From contig NC_071668.1 in assembly GCF_028554725.1 (NCBI RefSeq), positions 52,991,732 to 53,055,731 on the forward strand: 64,000 nucleotides of DNA, read 5' to 3'. Positions 21,507 to 32,599 of the stretch are shown piece after piece. Origin of the DNA: Zeugodacus cucurbitae (lineage: Eukaryota; Arthropoda; Insecta; Diptera; Tephritidae). Numbering within the stretch: the first letter of the stretch is position 1; every line of letters starts with the position of its first letter. The notes under the pieces are model-generated. The model ran no database searches and was not told where the DNA came from. It worked only from the letters and a program-made list of their open reading frames with translations. The translations under genes were made by a program, and so were the position numbers.

Positions 21507-22974
21507 TGAAGCTATTTCTTTAAGAAGTCGGTAGTTTTTCTAAACATATCGACATCATCCTTGAGTGAAATAGTTGTGTGCATTCTTAGACCTGATCTTG
21601 TCATTGTTATGTCGTTCCGATCTTGACAATTTATTTTGCGTTTGAGTTAGTTTAGTTTATTTAGAAAATAAATAAAAGAAAATAAATAATCTTACACGGT
21701 ATATAATTCCAGTATTTAGCGCTCTGTGAATTGATGAACTCTCGGAATGCAATGAAATAATGAGACCCCAAGGTTATACGATGAAGCCATTTATGCCTCG
21801 TACCAACATATATATATGTTACACACGTTGGTTCTCATCTAGTTCCCGCGGAGGGTGTGACCTCATCACTAAATATGAAGGTAGTTTGTAGTATCATTCA
21901 CCAACACTATGACATATGCCTGTATTTAAGGTTGTAACCTATGTTAAATGACGCTGTGGCGGCTCCATGTCCTCGCTGGTGTTGCACAAAATTTTATTCA
22001 AAAGGAATAAGTCATTAGCTGTTAATATACACATAAACACACACATTGAAAAATATTTATATATAGTATACATATTTATGAATTGTGTGTACAAAATAGT
22101 GTGCACTTGTTGTTTTTGCGGTCACATGTCGCCTAAAGCCGCCATAGAAGTCAACAACTCTTCAGTTTACCATGGCAACGCTGATGAGGCTGTGGCGCTT
22201 GGTGTTATAATTCAATTTCATTTTGGAAAATTAAGTTTGCATACAGCAGTAACGGTATATATATATTTATATTTTTTGCCTACTTTGCACGTCACAGTAT
22301 TCAATGCGCCAAAGCACAAAGCAAAAACGCAAACAACACCACAATTGCAACAACAACCAGGCAACAACAACCAGGCAACACCACAAAATTATAATCTTCT
22401 GCAGACACTGTTAATGCAAGTCGCATTGTTGTTGTTGCCATGCGGTACACACACACACACGCACTTAAAAATACGAGAGTGCATACTTTGGCTTGTACAT
22501 ATTTATTTTCCTCTGCAGTGTCTGACTTTCGGCGTCTAGACTTCACCTTAATCAAGTTGTGTTTGCCATAAACAAATGCATGCTGCAGGCTTTTGCGTTT
22601 TCGAGCTTAAAGAACCGCTTTTTGTTGGCTGAAATTTAGAAAAAAGTTAATTTTTTTTTGGGGTTTTTCTATTTGCCAGATTGCATTTAATGCAAAAGTG
22701 TTGTATAGAAAATTAGAAGAATTTCTTATTTAAAGTAGAAGCATAATTGTTTCATTAGTATGTAGGCTTCGCATCTATGCTCCATTACTGGCAATTAGTG
22801 TAATGTACTTTTGCTGTATTTTATATTTTTCGCTTTGTTCTTGGCTAATTTAAATTAGAATAGCTAACTTCATGTAATGATACTATTGAAAACATATACT
22901 TAAGTAATGAGTTAATAAGTCAAGTTGGACTTAATGAGCAAAAGATACCATAACCGTGTAATATTTGGGTAAAA
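21507..22974. other. Unassigned DNA with an unexplained 190-codon open frame
   Basis: The plus strand is open from ATG 21967 to 22539. The predicted product has hydrophobic and Cys/His stretches, a Gln/Asn-rich tract (QLQQQPGNNNQATPQN) and a THTHTH run produced by the (AC)n repeat at 22446-22460. I recognise no domain, and the reading crosses typical fly low-complexity DNA, so I do not call it a gene. The rest is AT-rich and featureless. Confidence 0.45.
22446..22460. repeat. (AC)n microsatellite
   Basis: An uninterrupted run of AC dinucleotides. Confidence 0.9.
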
Positions 22975-23597
22975 CACGGTCGCCATAATGTCCTTCTGAG
23001 CGCATTCAACGCATAATTGCAAAATTCGAAAATGGATATAATATGGATTTGGCTGCAGCAGTATAAGATTTTGTTGGCACAAGAACTCAAGGCGACAGAT
23101 CATTTGAGGCGTGATTTTATCGAATAATTATTTTCTCAGGTGAGGCACTTTTCTAGCTTAATGGCTTCGTCAACAAAGGTGAATCTAATGCCAGTCCACA
23201 AAAATTTACCGTTGGGTGGGGATTGTGGTATGACAGCATCATCGGATCTTATTTCTTTTAAAATGAGGCAGGAAACGCCATTAACATCAATAGCGATTGT
23301 TGTGACACGATGTTGAGCGACTATTTTCCACGGAATTTGATGAAATCGGCGCGGATGAACTCTATTTCCAACAAGGCGGAGCTCCGCCATATGTTTCACG
23401 TCTCTCATGGACACATTGCAAGCAAATGTTTGCGACTCTTTAATTTCGAGAAATGACCAGTCAAACTACTGCCAAGTTCATATTATTTAACAACTGTAGA
23501 TTATTTTCTCCGGGAGTATGTTATATCAAAGGTTTACGCCAATCAACCAGCAATGTTTGAGGAGCTCGAAGACAACATTCAGGTCACTTTAGCCGAA
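22975..23597 (+). pseudogene. mariner-like DD34D transposase relic
   Basis: Plus-strand pieces in several frames follow the order of an insect mariner-like transposase. First comes an N-terminal ERIQRIIAKFENGYN segment. Next is the central KFTVGWGLWYDSIIGSYFF followed by NEAGNAININSD, where the family usually has IIGPFFFENEQG. Then a YFQQGGAPPY-like patch near 23370 stands in place of FQQDGATCH, which would hold the second catalytic Asp. Last are the C-terminal YFLREYVISKVYANQPA, FEELEDNIQ and TLAEI. Stops and frameshifts occur throughout and the Asp of the QQDGA motif is changed. The element is dead. It is directly followed by a piece of an unrelated pogo-like MITE. Confidence 0.78.
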
Positions 23598-23598
23598 A

Positions 23599-23816
23599 TT
23601 TAAATTTTGTATTGTGTCCTGGACGAAAATTTCGATTAATGGAAGGAAATTTGTATTTATTTGTCTCCTATTGTGAATTCGAGGATTAAAGTTAAAAAAA
23701 AGTTTGAAATTTGGAAATTTGTATGAAATTTGGCCTCTAAACGCTATTGCCAATTCAAGATTTCGAGTTATGGAGATCTTCGAGTTATAAAGGTTTGAGT
23801 TATGGAAGTTCAACTG
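23599..23816. mobile_element. Truncated pogo-like MITE
   Basis: The sequence is shared, in the same order, with the complete MITE at 48562-48851: the 'TCCTGG(A/T)C' block, GGAAATTTGTAT, an ATTGCCAATTC block and iterated 'GAGTTATGGA'. The right end is GGAAGTTCAACTG followed by TA, close to the terminus of the other copy. The left end is lost at the junction with the mariner-like relic. Confidence 0.7.
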
Positions 23817-23818
23817 TA

Positions 23819-25249
23819 TAATGGCCTAGTGCCTGAGCATTAATAATATATGTAATGCATTATGGCAAATGGCAAATGCATTACTCCTGAATCAATTAGA
23901 ATAATTTTCCACGCTAAGCTATAAATTTATTTTAAATGGATTAGTAACATACCATTTTCTTATAAATTGCATAAATGATGTATTTTTATTATATTTAGTT
24001 AAGGGGAGCTACGTGCATAAATTCCAAATTTAATAAAAGAATGAATAATTTAGTGCATCTTTCACTCGTCATATTTGCCCTAACCTTTATAAAATTGATA
24101 CATAGACAGAAATAATAACCTCCATATATACATACATACCTCAGAATTTGTAAATTGAACTGAGTTGCACACAGTTACACAAGTATATAGTATCAATAAG
24201 CTTTGGCCATAAGTAGCTGCGCGTGTTTGTCGACAAACATCATAAACAGTTTAAAAGCCTTTACGAGCTATTAAACAACGTTATCGAAGTGTATACAACG
24301 GGTATATACCGACATAAGATACCTATATAGATGGGTAGGTGCAAGTATACACCTGGAAAGCCACTTTTATGGGCTATAATTTAAGGTAATTTCATAAATT
24401 AAATGCACATACGAGCTCAGGCACATATACACATATATATATTTGTGTATGTATTCGTTTTATGTAGCTCACATTTCCATGTCGTACATTCGCCAGGAAA
24501 CTGACATCGTTCTCTGCAGCCACTTCCACGAAAGAACTTTGTAATGAATGAGTGGAAGAAAGTCGCTTCACGCGCGTAAGCAAGCAAGCATAAACGTGAT
24601 AAATGTGTAATTTTAAACGAGATCATAAAATTATCAAAGAAATTAAAAACTCTTCAAATATGCAGGCAGCGTTACGGTTCGTGTATTTTATCACAATTTG
24701 TGTACAAATTCATAAACCAAACGATGCCAGTGGAAATGGAAAGGAATGTGCACACGCGTGTACATACAAATGCATTTACAGGCAAGCTAATAAATGCAAA
24801 TAAGGTTACATATAACTGTGCTCTAAGCATAAGCTTATATTCATTGTTCATGTAAATACACTTGATCTGCATTTTTATGAAGCTTTTCCAATAATGATCC
24901 ATAACTAGTGGATTATTCTGCGCTAATGAAATCAAATTTGAAATCATTTAGAGTGTGGTTCGCTAGATACTTTGTTTACAAACGAAAAACTGAAACCGAA
25001 GATTTTGGAAAAATGTCAAGTAATTTTTCCCATTGATACTTGAATTTCATTAACAGGTCTGATTTTCTAGAGTTTTATATTATTATATTTTCTAGAGTTC
25101 AAATTGGCAAGACTTTTGAATTTTTCGAATATGGAAACAAAGATATGTCGCATGGGACCATAAAGTCAGTTTGAGTTCCTTGTAACTCTTTGGTCCTTCA
25201 GAAATTCAAATTATTCATCTATAGAAACAAGCATTTCTTTGTCATGCCT
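23819..25249. other. Unassigned AT-rich DNA
   Basis: CATA/TATA-rich low complexity at 24120-24460 and 24740-24790. Short open frames on both strands cover these repeats and show no protein family. No gene is supported. Confidence 0.55.
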
Positions 25250-26043
25250 ATTTTTTATACTTGCAGCAAGCTGGTGATCCATTATCCTATTGCGTATTTA
25301 CCTTTACATCTAACAAACAGCATCTGTTGAGAGAACTTTATGACCCAGAGTTGTTCTTGATAGTTATACCACCCAAGCGAATTGACTAGACATTTTATTA
25401 GGTCCCTAGAAAAATGTATGTCACCCTCAAGCCGCTTGTTCGATACACATATGTATGATAGTACTTTTTTCCATAATTGGGTTCCGCGTTTGAAGTGACA
25501 CTTCTCATAAGGATCAGCCCCATAACCTAACCATTATGTAAAGCTTATTCGCCTTGTCTATATACATATATATTCCTGCCACTTTCCATCATCCCTTAGT
25601 TGTTCGAGCATTGAAACGATCGGCTAAACTCTGACAAAGGTACTTTCAGAACCCATGGATTTTAACTAATATCTTTCATTGTCATTCCTAATTCACATTT
25701 ATGCACTTTTAGACGACCGCACAGCGCAACCTCAAACATAAATCGCAATCAACTCCAAAAATGAAATTAATGAGCTTATGTCGCTGATAATAGTATGTAC
25801 TACTGTGAAATTGTGCGTCATCCTAATAAAATTTCATGCGAACAGGTTCCTGAGTATAGACCTTCCTCTAGTCCCAATATAATTCATCGATCTCAATTTT
25901 GTGACTAGACCAAGTATATACCCACAGTCCTATTATAATAAAGTTTCACCAATACCTGAAAATGTTTTCACTCCTTTAAACCTTGCAATTGCTGGTATAA
26001 AATGTGCGGTTACAGCCGAACTTAGTCCCTCCTTACCTGTTTA
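25250..26043 (+). mobile_element. Divergent DINE-like element
   Basis: The right end is clear: TTGCAATTGCTGGTATAAAATG, then a GCGGTTACAGCCGAAC stretch and TTAGTCCCTCCTTACCTGTTT. It parallels the GAGTATAAAATG, TTCGGTTACACCCGAA and CTTCCTTACTTGTTT terminus of the DINE-B copies. A matching TTTTTATACTTGCAGCAAG start lies near 25252. The interior is diverged, so both family placement and the left border are tentative. Confidence 0.55.
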
Positions 26044-27176
26044 AATAAGTAATGCATCACGCAACACTAGCGATTCGTTAACGGTTTTATTGTGACGATT
26101 TGATTTTCAAAACGCGCGTATACAGTTATAAATAAATTTTTATTTGCCCATGGAGATACATATTTGTAGCGGAATATTTGTCATGTCCGATCATATATTG
26201 ACAATTCAGCTAACACAACCGCCAGCGGGTAATACGTACTTATATACATGAACAAACACACATATGCACATATGTTTATGTACTTGCATTTGTTTGCTGA
26301 TGCTCACTGATGGCGCAAAGTGCAAATACATACAATCTAAACATTAGATCAGCAAATGTTTTTAGGATATGAACACGCGTACAATCGTAAAAGAATTGTA
26401 AAACGCTTTTCATTGCAGCGCATAAAAGATATACGCTTTTGTTGAGTACGAACGCAGCCAGCTGCTGACCCACCCACACAGCTTTCAAATGTGTGCAACT
26501 CCGCCTTTGCAAACACTGCGGCCTTAGAAGGAAGGAAAATCATTGCTTATGCATATGCATATGGTTGTAAGTATGTCTATTTCATTATTAGTTACTCATG
26601 CATATGTTTGTTTGTTTGTGTGTGGGTGGGTAAGTTTGCGTTCGCTTGCATTTTACTTGCAATAAAAGGCAGCAAAAATTAAAAATCCAATTTATTGCAT
26701 ATCAAACGAGATCTTAAAGTGCTGAAAGCTTGTGGTTGTAGCGCAAAGCTTTTTACGCTAGCAACACAAGTAAAACTGGAGGAAGTTTATAATCGTTGGC
26801 GGAAAGAAATAAAAGTGTTAATGGGGGCGGACAGAGGATGGAAACTTTGGGAACTGATTGGTTAATACTAATAATAGGGATAAAAAATGTTATCTAAAAC
26901 AGTTAGAAATTAACAACGTATTAATAGAAGAGACCATATATCCTGCCATTTACTTATATACCCAACATGATCTTCAGGGAGCATATTTGCTATAAAAATA
27001 GTACAAATCGGTCTATAATAGTACTCATGAGAGGACATTTCTCAATGGTTAGCCTATACTTGCTTAAACTGATGTTGCAAAATTTTGTGGAGATTCATCA
27101 TTAAATGTTTTACTATTTTCAGCCATTAATTTGGAGATGCCTAACAATTTTTCAGAAAATTTGAGACAACAAATTA
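26044..27176. other. Unassigned AT-rich DNA
   Basis: CATATG/CATA low complexity around 26240-26290 and 26540-26640. Overlapping short frames on both strands (26276-26543) are shadows without motifs. No gene is supported. Confidence 0.55.
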
Positions 27177-27225
27177 CTACGTCACACATGGAAAATAAGA
27201 AAATGATTTTCCATGTGTGACGTAG
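27177..27225. repeat. Perfect 20-bp inverted repeat with 9-nt loop
   Basis: CTACGTCACACATGGAAAAT (27177-27196) is the exact reverse complement of 27206-27225. The loop is AAGAAAATG. No mismatch occurs in the stem and it stops abruptly at both outer ends. Confidence 0.95.
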
Positions 27226-27289
27226 AGCAACTCCATTCAAGAAATATATGGCATTAAAACACACTTCTATATTTATATAACCTAACTTC

Positions 27290-28440
27290 TATATTTATAT
27301 ATGCCTTCGGGCATAAAGTCCATTAATAGTTGGAAACCCTAATATTAGTTATATGGAGGATAGGGAAGTTATTACCCGATTTTACTCAATTTTGGCACGG
27401 AGGCATATTATTAGAAGAAACATTTTCCTTCTGACTTTCTTCAAAATATCTGAGAGACTTACCTATATTTTCGGTAAAAACTTTGTTAGAAGCACTGGGG
27501 TCCTCATATTCGATATTTACGGTCTTGAAAAATTATGGACAGATTTCGACGATGTTTAGAAGGGCGATGCCACTCTTTAAATGCAATATTTTTGCAAAGT
27601 TCTGTTCCGATATCTCCACTAGTTCTTACTTTATATATTGTAAAGTAAACTATTCAGATCGTCTTCAACATTTTGGTATATGGGAAGTAGCCGTGGTTGT
27701 GAACCGATTTGAACTATTTTCATAACATATCATTGGGAAGCTAGGAAGATATTATGAACCGAATTTCATTGGTCAAGTAGTTTCGGAGAAATAGTTTTTG
27801 ACCCATAAGTGGGCGGAACCACCATTAACATTACTATTTTGAGTACAGCCCTTCTGTACCATCTTTATAATGAAATTTAAGGTTTCTACTGCTTTCCTTA
27901 CTGAATTAAAGCATTTTTAGTAGTTTTCAATATAACCTTTGTATGAAAGGTGGGCGTGGTTATAATCCGATTTCCTCAATTTTTGGACTGTATAAGGTAG
28001 TACCTAAAAGAAACGACTCTAGAAAGTTTGGTTAATGTAGCTTTTACGATGCTCCTTCATAGTGCGATCCTTCATACCTAATTTTACTTCAATGACTTAA
28101 TTTATGACATAATTATAGCTCTTTATATGTCTTCGGTTATTGCCATTTTGTGGGCGTGGCAGTGTAAAAATGACACAGTTTCTTCGCCTAAAGGTTATTT
28201 GTAATATCATTATATGTGAATAATGGAAATTGTGATTTAGATTTATTTAAAAATGTCTGTGCGTCCATCCTTGGTTACATGAGCCAACAATGCCAATACT
28301 TCGAAAATGTGTTCCTTATGAGAAGAGTCCGACCATTACCATGCCCACAAAATTATTGACATAGATGCATTAAAAAATCATCGAAATCCGACTATACCGT
28401 TTCAAATACCCAGAGGTCTTATTTTATGGCGAAACTTTAG
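27290..28440 (-). mobile_element. Degraded, rearranged DINE-B element
   Basis: It follows the order of the copies at 30693 and 34762: CATAAAGTCCATT, AGTTGGAAACC, an 'AGCACTGGGGTCCTC' block, ATTGTAAAGTAAAC, GAAGTAGCCGTGGTTGTGAA, TTTTTGACCCATAAGTGGGC, TTTGTATGAAAGGTGGGCG and TTTTGTGGGCGTGGCAGTG. Near 28255 the CTGTGCGTCCATCC block lies in the opposite orientation to the rest, so the end is rearranged or joined to another copy. It is non-coding, and the short frames over it are not genes. Confidence 0.7.
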
Positions 28441-29909
28441 ACTGGAAAGTGTCAGAAAGACCTATTGTCTCGAGATGTATGAAAGCTAAACAATTTTAAA
28501 GGCCATATAATTGTTTAAGATAAAAGTGTGTGCATAGATCTTGTCGCACTTTGCAGACAAGGTAATATAGCCGAAATAAATGGACTTTGCAAATTAACAG
28601 CTACAAGTAAGCCCATGAGGGTACAAGGCGACTCATTAAACATACAACGTTACCGTTAGTCTCGGCTCGTCTCGTTAGCAAATTCAACAAACGAACAAAA
28701 ACGACTTGATATGTACATAGGCGTGTATATGTGTGTGTGATTAAATGTTTGAACGAATGCATGAATGAAAAGCTGAATTGTGAGTAAGTAAAGTGAATGG
28801 ATGGCGAAAAAATGCTGCATTCAATTCGCAAGTTAATTCATAAATACGCTTGAAAAGTTTTCAAGCGCCAACAAACGTTCACATACTGCTATATGCAGTG
28901 GGAATAAATGCACATATGTACATATGTATGCGTTTGTGTGTGTGTGAGTTGTTCCTTTATAAAATGCCATAATACAGTGAAGTACACATCTTCATGAGCA
29001 CATCCATTGAAACAAATAAACTTGCAGAATTGAAGAGTTGGCAATTCATTTGGTGAGCTATATTTACTCCTTTAAATGGATATGCGTACATATGTAAATG
29101 TACATCCATTCATATATGTGCATGAATGTGAAATTCATTTTACCTCCAAAACGAAATGCAGCCACATTCGTGGCGCTTGCAGCAGAAAGTCAGCCACTTA
29201 CGCATAACCATTTCCGTTTTCATTTTCCCATGTGTATAAATACGTACGCTAGTGTACACACACACACCCATACACATGTAATTCGGTGCAACGCTTTAGG
29301 AATGCATGTTACGTATACGCCCTGTTGGCGTTTCTTCGCCGCGCCATCTTCATGGCATTTGTGCAAATAGTGAGTACGAATAATAGGTATGCATACTTTT
29401 TTAAGCTAAAAGCGAGATTATGTTTGCATTTATCGGCGCGCTTTATGTCCACACATTTACAGTTATGCTTGTTGTACATAGACGATTGTTTCCAATTCTA
29501 TATTTATCCTTTTACCACTTACTTATGTATATATCTCTACATTGCTTTGTTTCAATTAAAATGTGATGGCCTTTGTGGCTTGTAGGCAAATAGCTTTATT
29601 CATATTTACAAATGGATGTGTATGTACATATACATATGTATGCATAGGTACGTCATACTCTTTGAACATGCCAAGTAGAGAAAAAATTTACCTTAACCGT
29701 TTATTGAGGCTTAATTATTTTATATTTATACATTTTATACAAAAGCTGCAAATATTTTAATTTACCTTACCATTCTCTTAAAAAGAGAAAATTTTACGGA
29801 AATTACATTAATTTTCGTTCCATTATCTTAAGTTTCGGCTTTTATCAACCTCAATAACTTTTGTCAGACTGATGTTAAGTACTTAACTCAGTGTACAATT
29901 TTTCCATTA
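28441..29909. other. Unassigned DNA with CA/GT microsatellites
   Basis: (GT)n near 28935-28946 and (CA)n near 29257-29270, with CATATGTA-type low complexity. Open frames at 29098-29370 and 29286-29585 show no recognised domain. Confidence 0.5.
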
Positions 29910-30348
29910 CAGTGATCTCCGCTTAAGTGCCCCCGTTTAAGTGCATTTCACGCTTAAATGACCATATTTTGCGGCATCGTTGTTTTTGTATCTATATTTA
30001 CATATAAGATTCCCCGCTTAAATGCCTATAACATTTAAGACACAAATACAAAATTGTTTGCAATTTTCCTCTTTTAAGTGCCTTTTCATATTTTTGTCAT
30101 ATTGTTGTTGTTACATAGTTTTGTAATGTTTTTTCCCCTTATTTATTGTTTTTAATAAGCACTATTTGTTATTAATAAGACATAACTGTGTCTTTCATTT
30201 AAAAGAAAATATATAAGATAGAAGTATTTGAGAAAAAGCTTGGCAAGTACCTCGAGGCACTTAAGCGGGATTCATTTAAGTGCCTTTCCCGCTTAAGTGT
30301 CCCAAAAGTTTTGCTTGCTAAGAAGGGGCACTTAACCGGGGATTACTC
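29910..30348. mobile_element. pogo-like MITE with iterated TTAAGTGCC motifs
   Basis: A 439-bp non-coding element with terminal inverted repeats of 24 bp (20 matches). The left arm starts CAGTGATCTCCGCTTAAGTG and the right arm ends CACTTAACCGGGGATTACTC. It is flanked by TA on both sides (29908-29909 and 30349-30350), the target duplication used by Tc1/mariner/pogo transposons. About nine further versions of CGCTTAAGTGCC occur inside in both orientations, clustered near the ends, probably transposase-binding sites. It encodes nothing and needs a transposase in trans. Assignment to pogo/Tigger comes from the CAGT start and TA target. Confidence 0.75.
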
Positions 30349-30692
30349 TATTTATAATCTTAGTTTCCTTAGTAAAAGGCGAAAAATTTATTCGACAACT
30401 GAAGCGAATCCCAAGAGAACAGAGTAGCAATCTCATTAGTAGTCTAACAACTAAATAAAGTTCTTACATTATTCGAGTATGTCATGTAATACGACTATTA
30501 TAACGATTTTTTGTTTCAACGCGTGGTTTTCACTGAGACAATAATTTTATCGGAGTCCAACTATTTCACTGCTGTTACTTGATTTATTCACAGTTTGCTT
30601 TGTCATTTCATAATGAAAAGACTTACTGCGAAAGAACATTTGTGGCTGACATACAGTCCGCGGCGATCACTTGTCCGAAATCATTTTTAACA

Positions 30693-31790
30693 ATTAAGGA
30701 AGGGCTAAGTTCGGGTGTGACCGAACATTTTATAATCTCGCAATTTTTTTATTTAACTTTATATATATTATATAATAAACAATTTGACCCACATATTCGG
30801 GGTCCATTGAAAGTTGGAAACCATAATATTAGGTTAGAAGCACCGAGATCCTTGTGTTCGATATATGGGGCCTTAAAAACCTATGGTCCGATTTCGGCGA
30901 TTTTTAGAATGGGGCTGCCACACTATAAACATAGTATTTGTGCAAAGTTCTGCACCGATATCTTCACTAGTACATACTTCATATATTGTAAAGTAAACGA
31001 TTCAGATCGTCTTTAAAGTTCTGGTATATAAGAAGAAGCCGTGGTTGTGAAGCGATTTGGCCTATTTTCACAACATATCATTGGGATGTAAGGAAACTAT
31101 TACAAATCAAGTTTTATTGAAATCGGTTGAGTAGTTCCTGAGATATGGTTTTTGACCCATAAGTGGGCGACGCCACGTCCATTTTCCATTTTGTAAAAAA
31201 ATCCAAGTGCAGCTTCCATCTGCCATTTCTCATGTGAAATTTAGTGTTTCTGACGTTTTTCGTTAGTGAGTAAATCCACTTTAAGTTATTTTCAACCTAA
31301 CCTTTGTATGGGAGGTGGGCGTAAAAGTTTGGTTTATATAGCTCTATTGGTTTGCGAGATATGTACAAACAACTTATTTTGGGCGGGGCCACGCCCACTT
31401 CCCCAAAAAATTACATTCAAATATGCCCCTTCATAGTGCGATCCTTCATACCAAATTTTATTTCCATAGCTTTATTTATGGCTTAGTTAAGGCACTTTAT
31501 GTGTTTTCGGTTTTCGCCATTTTGTGGGCGTGGCAGTGGTTCGATTTTGCACTTTTTCGAAAGCAACCTTCCTACGGTGCCAAAAAATAAGTATGCCAAG
31601 TTTCTTCAAGATATCTTAATTTTTATTCAAGTTACTTGCACAGACGGACGGACGGTCGGACAGACAGACATTCGGAATTGAACTCCACTCTTCACCCTGA
31701 TCACTTTGGTATATATAACCCTATATCTAACTCGTTTAGTTTTGGGTGTTATAAACAACAACAACTTTGTTGCGAGAGTATAAAAATAAC
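30693..31790 (-). mobile_element. DINE-B element, near full length
   Basis: It begins AAGGAAGGGCTAAG followed by the hairpin GTTCGG...CCGAAC, then TTTTATAATCTCGCAA. It ends with TTGCGAGAGTATAAAAA. The inverted repeats near the ends pair with one mismatch. Internal blocks match the copy at 34762-35953, including the (GGAC)-rich simple repeat near 31642. It is non-coding: open frames at 30579-31016 and 31499-31681 only trace the repeat. Confidence 0.82.
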
Positions 31791-31879
31791 ATGAATCTTT
31801 ATAACAAAGCATGACTATTGAATCGAAATATTGCCAAACTAATATAGTGCTGCTCAGGAGCTCTTGACAGATGTTTAAA

Positions 31880-32590
31880 AATCCAGAGGAATATGAAAAA
31901 AAACGTAGTCGACATCTAAGATCGGGGGATTAGCCGGGGTAAACACAAACTTTTCAACCGTTCCTCGTACAATAAAAAATGCAAAAAAAAATGAAATATC
32001 CACTTCTGAATGCCATACGCAAAGAAAAACAGGTTCAATTTGCTGCATGACTTGGAGAGTTCACTCTAATACTCAACACAATGATCGGTGTTCAGTTGTT
32101 TTACTGATGAAAAACGTTTTAATTTAAATAGCCCCGATGGCTTTCAATACTATGTTCATGGTTTACGCATAGAAGAAGTGTGTTTAAGTCGCCATCTCAA
32201 GTGGGTAAGCGTACGAGTGGTCATCACGTTTTATAGAACAATTGATTTTATTTTTATTGATCAGGAAATAAACGGTGAGCGCTTCAAAACAACATTAGAG
32301 TAATTTTTACTATTATTAATCTCTATCTCATGGATTCTTACAGCAAGATAATGCTCCGATTCATAACGCTCAAGTCATTTATTTCGAGTCAAAACGTTGA
32401 TATCATTACTTGGCCACCATATTCTCCGGATCTTAACATATTTGGAAATGTTTGAAGTTGACCTTCATGGAAAGTTTATAAAGAAGGAAAGCAGTACGAA
32501 GATAAAGAGCCATTAATTGTAGCAATTACACTTGCAAAGTTATTACAAACAAAAGAAGCGGTACACATTACAGAAAATATTTTTTAATCT
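31880..32590 (+). pseudogene. Tc1-like transposase relic
   Basis: The clearest frame is 32088-32303 with FTDEKRFNLNSPDGFQYY (first catalytic Asp block), a VHGLRIEEV segment, and DQEINGERFKTTLE. In the next frame come FQQDNAPIHNAQ (second Asp, near 32341-32375) and DIITWPPYSPDLNIFGNVWK (near 32400-32450), the proline-rich 'PPYSPDLNPIENVW' block just before the third acidic residue in Tc1 proteins. Frameshifts separate the parts, the N-terminal DNA-binding domain is poorly preserved, and terminal repeats were not recognised. The element is dead. Confidence 0.88.
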
Positions 32591-32599
32591 AATATTGAC

